64,000 nt of DNA from Stromatinia cepivora (taxonomy: Eukaryota; Ascomycota; Leotiomycetes; Helotiales; Sclerotiniaceae), in contig RCTD01000027.1 in the NCBI GenBank assembly GCA_014898415.1, positions 310,001-374,000 on the forward strand, given 5' to 3'. A program made the translations under genes and the position numbers. Shown here piece after piece: positions 58,886 through 64,000 of the stretch. The notes beneath the pieces are model-generated. The model had not been told where the DNA came from. It saw nothing but the letters and a program-made list of their open reading frames with translations, and did no database searches. Position 1 is the stretch's first letter, and every line of letters starts with the position of its first letter.

Positions 58886-60678
58886 ATGTCAAACCCTCAC
58901 CTCCAATCAAAAAGGGATATCCACGTGATCAATCACAACAGCGACACAGAAGCAAACAAACCACATAATAACGACCACCATGAGCGCCCAATTCTCGCCG
59001 ATAAACTCGCGCGTTCCCTCTCAGCCCGCCAAGTCCAAATGATAGCCATCGGCGGCACAATCGGCACGGGTCTCTTCCTCGGCACCGGAAAATCCCTCGC
59101 AACAGGCGGACCAGCCTCAATTCTCATCGCATACCTAATCGTCGGTTGCATCGTCATGCTCACTATGCTCTCGCTGGGTGAAATGGCAGCCTATGTACCC
59201 GTAGCAGGTAGTTTCTGCACGTTTGCGGGGAGATATGTAGATGATGGGTTGGGATTCGCATTAACGTGGAATTATTGGTTTAATGATGCGGTGAGCACGG
59301 CGTCGGATTTGGTGGCTCTTCAGTTGGTTTGGGCGTATTGGGGGGATACGGGATTACCGGGGTGGGGGCTCGCGTTGATTTTTTGGGTGCTCTTGGTGCT
59401 GGCTAATATTATTACTGTGAAGGCTTATGGGGAGGTGAGATTTTTCTTTGGTTTGAGGAGGGTGTAGGGAGAGGCTGACGCGTGATTGTAGCTTGAATAT
59501 TGGTTGAGTCTCTTGAAAGTTGTTACTATCACGGTAGGTTTTTTCCTGTTTTCGTATGTTTTTTGGGTCTATGCATGTACTAATCTCCTAGTAGATCTTC
59601 ATAATTCTTGGAATAGCAGTTAATTGTGGAGGTAACACCTCTCACACATATCTCGGTGCACACAATTGGTACATAGGCGACGCACCCTTCGTTGGAGGAA
59701 TCGGTGGATTTGCCTCCGTCTTCGTAACCGCATCTTTTGCATGTGGGTTTCAACCCTCCCCTCCCCAAAAACACAAATCCTAATCCGCTTCTAGACGGCG
59801 GTACAGAATCCATAGCCATAACAGCAGGCGAAACCAAAAACCCGACGAAAAACCTCCCGCGCGTGGTGAAAAATGTCTTCTGGCGTATCCTCATCTTCTA
59901 CATTCTTTCCGTTCTCCTGATCGGCCTCAATATTCCTTACAATTACCCCAATCTCTCTAGCAAATCAACAACCACTTCTCCCTTTACCCTCGTATTCCAA
60001 ATGGTGGGAGCCAAAGCAGCGGGTTCTTTTATGAACGCTGTAATACTCACCTCTGTTATTTCAGCCGGTAATCATGCTTTATTCGCCGGAACCAGACTTT
60101 TATATACTCTCTCCGTTGATCGACACGCTCCTCAATTCTTCGGTAAATTGAACAGAAATCGGGTTCCTTGGGTAGCAGTTCTAGCTACCAGTGCGATTAG
60201 CGGGCTCTGTTTCGGAGCGAGTTTTATCGGTGCAGGTCAATTGTGGAGTTGGTTGCAAAATCTCGTGGGTGTCAGTAACCAGTTAGCTTGGATTGCTATA
60301 GGTGTTACATCGATACGTTTTCGTGGTGCATTAAAGGTTCAGGGGAAAACACATCTTCTCCCGTTTAAAAATTGGACGTATCCGTGGGGGCCATGGATTT
60401 GTGTCATCTCGAATGTGGTGATTGTGTTGGTGCAAGGGTGGAGTTCATTTAGTCCGAAGTTTAGCGCGGTCGATTTTGTTAGTTATTATATTGAGCTTCC
60501 GGTGATGGCGCTTATGTGGTTGGGGTGGAAGTGGGTGAAGAAGACGAGGGTAGTGAGTTATGAGGATATGGATTTACAGACGGATGTGCATGTTGTGGGG
60601 GAGGAAGATGAGAAGGAGAAGGAAAGGGAGAGGACAGCGAGAGGAAGGGTGGAGGGGGTGTTAAGATGGATTTTTTAG
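58886..60678 (+). CDS. Amino-acid permease (APC superfamily, fungal AAP/YAT type)
   Basis: Exons 58886-59434, 59492-59533, 59595-59742 and 59795-60678 give 540 residues with all phases in agreement; joins read VKAYGELEYWLSLLKVVTIT and ASFAYGGTESIAITAGE. After a hydrophilic N-terminus comes the TM1 signature QMIAIGGTIGTGLFLGTGKS, then about 12 hydrophobic segments. Conserved GGTESIAITAGETKNP lies after TM5-6, and a charged Lys/Glu/Arg-rich tail follows. By family knowledge it imports amino acids across the plasma membrane by proton symport. The substrate range cannot be fixed from sequence. The last exon is long, as usual in this family. Confidence 0.92.
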
Positions 60679-61543
60679 GGTTCGGTTTGATAATGGATGG
60701 TTAGATTCGGAGTTTTAGATGGGCATTCGTGCTCTTTTACATTTTAACTGTGATTTATATGCATTCATGTACTTTGCCATTCTCTGAAATTTAGGTATTT
60801 AAATTCTAGAAAAGTAGGGGGGGTTGTAGACTCATAATTTTCTGATGAACAAATAGAAGAATATTGGATGTTTTGGACGGTATAACTCTCGAGTTTGGTG
60901 AATCCAAGATAAACATCCTCAAGTAGTCATCCTAAATTTTGAGACGATCATTAGAGATATATAATGTAAATAATCGCAGGCAACAATGGAGTGAAAGAAA
61001 AGAACGGGGATAGTGTCTGGAATCATTCTACTAGAGATTCCAGGGAGAAATTCCGTAACAATATTGTAAACATGCAATTAAAAAGTAGATGGAGAACTTT
61101 GGAGAACTTCGGAGTTTCTTGATAGAGTAAAGTGAGATAACATAACGATGAGTTTTTAAATCTGGGAGAATAATCAAGAACACTCATCAGAGCTCTTAAG
61201 AATATCATCACAATTAATATGTTTGTATCGAAAGAGCAACAGGAAATATCACCTCATAAGTATCATCTAAAATATCACATATTCACTTCACACAGCAAAA
61301 TCGAAACGATTGACTTTTTTAAATAGTAAATTAAACATTGGATTCAACCAATTCATCGCAAGATTTTGCGTTTTCTTAAAGTTATACATAAAGGAGTGAC
61401 AAGAAAATTCGTCCCAGTGAGACATTACCAACATTAAAAAATCCACTTTTCCATTCCCTTCTTCCATCTCCGTTTTCAATCCCCTTTTCTTCTCTCCCGT
61501 CCCCAATCATCTCCCATCCCCTCACGCCTTACCAAACAATACC
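60679..61543. other. Intergenic region between convergent genes
   Basis: About 0.9 kb of AT-rich DNA holding the 3' ends of the permease and the PAN-like protein gene. No gene or repeat is seen. Confidence 0.65.
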
Positions 61544-62821
61544 TTAATTAGAGATAGTGTAAGAGTAGGAGCTCTCGCAAGTCCAGCTATCAGACCCCGA
61601 CACACCAGGGATATAAGTAGCCTGTCCACTGGAGTATGATTGAGCGAACAAAGAGCAATAAGTACCCATGGGCTTTCCATTCTTCTTCAACATATAAGAG
61701 TTAAAGAATTTGCACTGCAAAGGAGAGTAGTGCAAGAACTCGTAGATTATTTTTAACCAGCCGGGGGCGAGAGCAAGATTCTTAGCATTCTGAGCAACGG
61801 CGTAGCCGGCGCAGACAGCTGGGTTGTATGGACCGGGGAAGAAGGCTTGTCCCAAACAGGTAGATGGGTGAGAGTGTCCCTTGGATCCTCCACCGCATGA
61901 TTGAGGTGGTTGCCAACCGGGTTGGTTTGGAGGAGGAACGGTCTTGGAGTAGCCGTTGGATCCGGTGATAACGACTTGAAATTGATCACGGTATTGACCG
62001 GTGTTAGTGGCGGAAGCAGAGTCAACTCCTGATCCCCAGAGTGTGCACTTGTAGTTGGTGATGGAGGCTGGGTTGGGGCAGCCGTCGGATGGGTTGACGG
62101 ATGGATCGCGCTCAACGTAGATGTTGAAACCTGTGCAGAGGTTGGTGTTGTCGCAAAGAGTACCGCATTGGGCAACGTCATAGCTGGTGAAGGTGGTGAG
62201 TCCGAGGTAGGTATTGGCAGTTACTGCGGCGTTGAGATCAACAAAGGTTTGATAATAACCGGAAGGAGTTTTGGCGTTCTTTGACTCAGATGCGAACTCG
62301 GGGTAGGCGAGGAAAGCATCAACGGTATCTGGTTGAACCTTTGGTCCGTAACCATCTGGTTGAGTGGCACATGGAGTGCTGACGTATGGGGTGGTTGCTG
62401 GTGGGGTATCAGTGGTAGTGGGGGGAGGGACGTTGGGGCTGGTTGCAGCTGCAGAGGTAGAGGTGGTGCAGATCGAGGTGGAAGTAGCCCTGGCGGTAGT
62501 AGAACTTGGAGCTCCCCATCCTCCCCATCCTCCCGCACCTCCGTATCCTCCCCATCCACCTCCCCAACCGCCACCCCAGCCGCGCTTATTGTTCTGGGCA
62601 ACAGTTGCCAGAGCAGTAGCAAGACCAGTGGCCTTGGCAGCTCCTGAAGCAGACGCTGAGGCAGGATTGATGTCAACAACTTCCTTGGTGGCAGTTAGAG
62701 CTGGACCAGTCAAAGCTGGAGGAGGAGCGGCATTGACTGCGGCGAAATCAATGTTTTGAGGAGCTGGGCTGGCAGCAGCAAGCGCGGCTAAGCCTGCAAT
62801 GAGGAGTGCGTGATGATGCAT
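61544..62821 (-). CDS. Secreted protein with PAN/Apple-like Cys-rich domain and Kex2-type site
   Basis: An intronless frame of 425 residues. A signal peptide (MHHHALLIAGLAALAAASPA) precedes a propeptide-like stretch ending in Lys79-Arg80, a Kex2-type cleavage site. A Gly/Trp-rich segment (WGGGWGGGWGGYGG) and a Thr/Pro linker follow. The central part (about 185-290) has the Cys pattern of fungal PAN/Apple-like domains, with FTSYDVAQCGTLCDNTNLC, GFNIYVERDPSVNP and YKCTLWG. The C-terminal part has paired Cys residues (ending SWTCESSYSYTISN). Similar secreted proteins are common in plant-associated ascomycetes; no function is known. No GPI signal is seen. A wall or extracellular location is inferred. 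Confidence 0.85.
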   Translation of the reverse strand: MHHHALLIAGLAALAAASPAPQNIDFAAVNAAPPPALTGPALTATKEVVDINPASASASGAAKATGLATALATVAQNNKRGWGGGWGGGWGGYGGAGGWGGWGAPSSTTARATSTSICTTSTSAAATSPNVPPPTTTDTPPATTPYVSTPCATQPDGYGPKVQPDTVDAFLAYPEFASESKNAKTPSGYYQTFVDLNAAVTANTYLGLTTFTSYDVAQCGTLCDNTNLCTGFNIYVERDPSVNPSDGCPNPASITNYKCTLWGSGVDSASATNTGQYRDQFQVVITGSNGYSKTVPPPNQPGWQPPQSCGGGSKGHSHPSTCLGQAFFPGPYNPAVCAGYAVAQNAKNLALAPGWLKIIYEFLHYSPLQCKFFNSYMLKKNGKPMGTYCSLFAQSYSSGQATYIPGVSGSDSWTCESSYSYTISN

Positions 62822-64000
62822 TTTGAACGAGTGAATGCGATTTGATTAGAGAATAGAATGAAGAGTGAATGAGGAGTGAATGTGACTGTCGGATGGTGAG
62901 AAAAAGAATATGGAGAGAAACATCAACCTAGATATATAATTTTTCGAAGCATCGGAAGGGTCCTCGAGTAACTAAGAAAGTAGACTAATGCATGCAGAGT
63001 AGGATTTTAGAGAATTGACATGGTCCGTTTCACAGTGAGCTGAACATCGTGCAGAAAGACTCTCGAAGAAGTAGGGACCCTTAGACAGGAATCCTAGTCT
63101 AGCCAGAATAGCACCCCTCAATCTAGAATATTCATTCTTTAGTGCTTTGATGCTAAAAAATCGCTTGTCTTTGTCACGATCTTGTTAACCTGCCAAATTC
63201 TCAAATCTTCCCTCAACATCAAATCATGTATGATTCAATCGCAAATAACCAATGAGTACAAACTGTAGACGAAAGAATGATCAGACGCTTTGAGCAATTA
63301 GCGCTCATACTATGTTGACCTCAGTAATATTAATCCTTGGTACATCCCTTGGTCAATTCCGATGCACGCAGTGAGGTACCCGTCGCTTTGAATTTCCTTA
63401 ATGCAGGTACTAGAACACTTCCATGTGGGCCATTTCAATTTCGGACGGGAGACATGAGTAGTCAATAAAAAGAAGCTCAATTAGGATGTGCACCCCGCTC
63501 CATTAGGTGTAATGTTAGCGAGGGGAAAGGTTTTCTGATCAATGAAGTTTAGTGCACGGGATAAACTTTGTAGCCGTGCCACAACAAGCTAGTTCTAATG
63601 CAACCCATCCCATATGTTGATTTATTTGTAGTTGAAATCTTGGAAATTGGAAATCTTGGACATTAGTAAACTTCCTCGTATTTGAATATCGCTTTGATAC
63701 CAGACTTTATATTCTTAGTGACATATTTAGGACACGGACATAAAAATTCATGTATGCATCCCTTTGAGATCAATCAATCCAGGCGTGCATGTACTATATT
63801 CCGTTTAGTCTCTAATTTTGGTACGTATGTATGAATCGGAAATATTGTAGTGTAAACGTCCTTAATATTGATGGTGACATGCTAAACTTGTAGGTTGTAT
63901 CAGGACGTGGAGGTATTCATGTAGATCGCCTGATCATTTACCTTCGGCATGCTTAGTTCTAATTAAGTTTAGGTAATGACAGCATCTGGCATGGCAATGC
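62822..64000. other. Upstream region of the PAN-like gene, to the window end
   Basis: About 1.2 kb. A TATATAT-like stretch on the minus strand (about 62933-62941) lies about 115 nt before the start codon and may be a TATA element. No other gene is recognised to the end of the window. Confidence 0.55.

Overview
The window is nuclear DNA of a filamentous ascomycete. Short GT-AG introns (about 46-70 nt) with CTAAY-type branch sites, AT-rich intergenic DNA, and orthologues of PKA, SIN1/AVO1, coronin, POP3 and ECM15 all point there. The gene content, the short GC-rich dispersed repeat and the secretome style suggest Leotiomycetes, probably Sclerotiniaceae (Botrytis/Sclerotinia-like). That placement is inference; no search was possible. 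All exon borders were read by eye, but each join was checked for reading phase.

Layout, left to right. 0.99-2.76 kb: PKA catalytic subunit (+). 7.7-8.3 kb: small Ser/Ala-rich GPI-type surface protein (-). 10.5-13.1 kb: TORC2 subunit SIN1/AVO1 (-), divergent from a PRCC-family protein (+, 13.4-14.6 kb). 16.3-17.6 kb: uncharacterised fungal protein (-). 19.3-27.3 kb: an 8-exon, about 2,540-residue ubiquitin protease of the USP9X/USP34 type (-). 28.7-29.7 kb: RNase P/MRP subunit POP3 (+). 30.5-31.3 kb: ECM15/UPF0045 protein (-). 34.8-36.1 kb: secreted PLC-like phosphodiesterase (+). 37.1-37.9 kb: GNAT acetyltransferase (+). 39.6-40.8 kb: PAQR/haemolysin-III membrane protein with an in-frame stop (+). 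43.3-43.6 kb: small hypothetical protein (+). 44.9-47.3 kb: AAA+ ATPase (-). 48.9-51.1 kb: coronin (-). 51.7-52.1 kb: two tRNA-like loci (+). 53.4-57.5 kb: large modular secreted protein with repeats, a chitin-binding domain and a LysM domain (+). 58.9-60.7 kb: amino-acid permease (+). 61.5-62.8 kb: secreted PAN/Apple-like protein (-).

Most genes are unrelated housekeeping or signalling functions, so there is no biosynthetic cluster. PKA and TORC2/SIN1 are both nutrient-signalling components, and coronin is an actin regulator. Four secreted or wall-associated proteins (GPI Ser-rich, PLC-like, LysM/chitin-binding, PAN-like) are scattered through the window. Intergenic DNA is long (up to about 5 kb) and carries many microsatellites, a GC-rich dispersed element in at least three copies, and one MITE-like inverted-repeat element.

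The most unusual object is a tRNA-Val(CAC) gene at 51684-51833. Besides an ordinary anticodon-loop intron, its D-stem is interrupted by 58 nt that look like a spliceosomal intron (GTGAGT, CACTAATA, TAG). Removing both inserts gives a complete 74-nt cloverleaf followed by a Pol III T-run. Also notable are frameshifts inside coding tandem repeats of the LysM protein and a nonsense codon in the PAQR gene.
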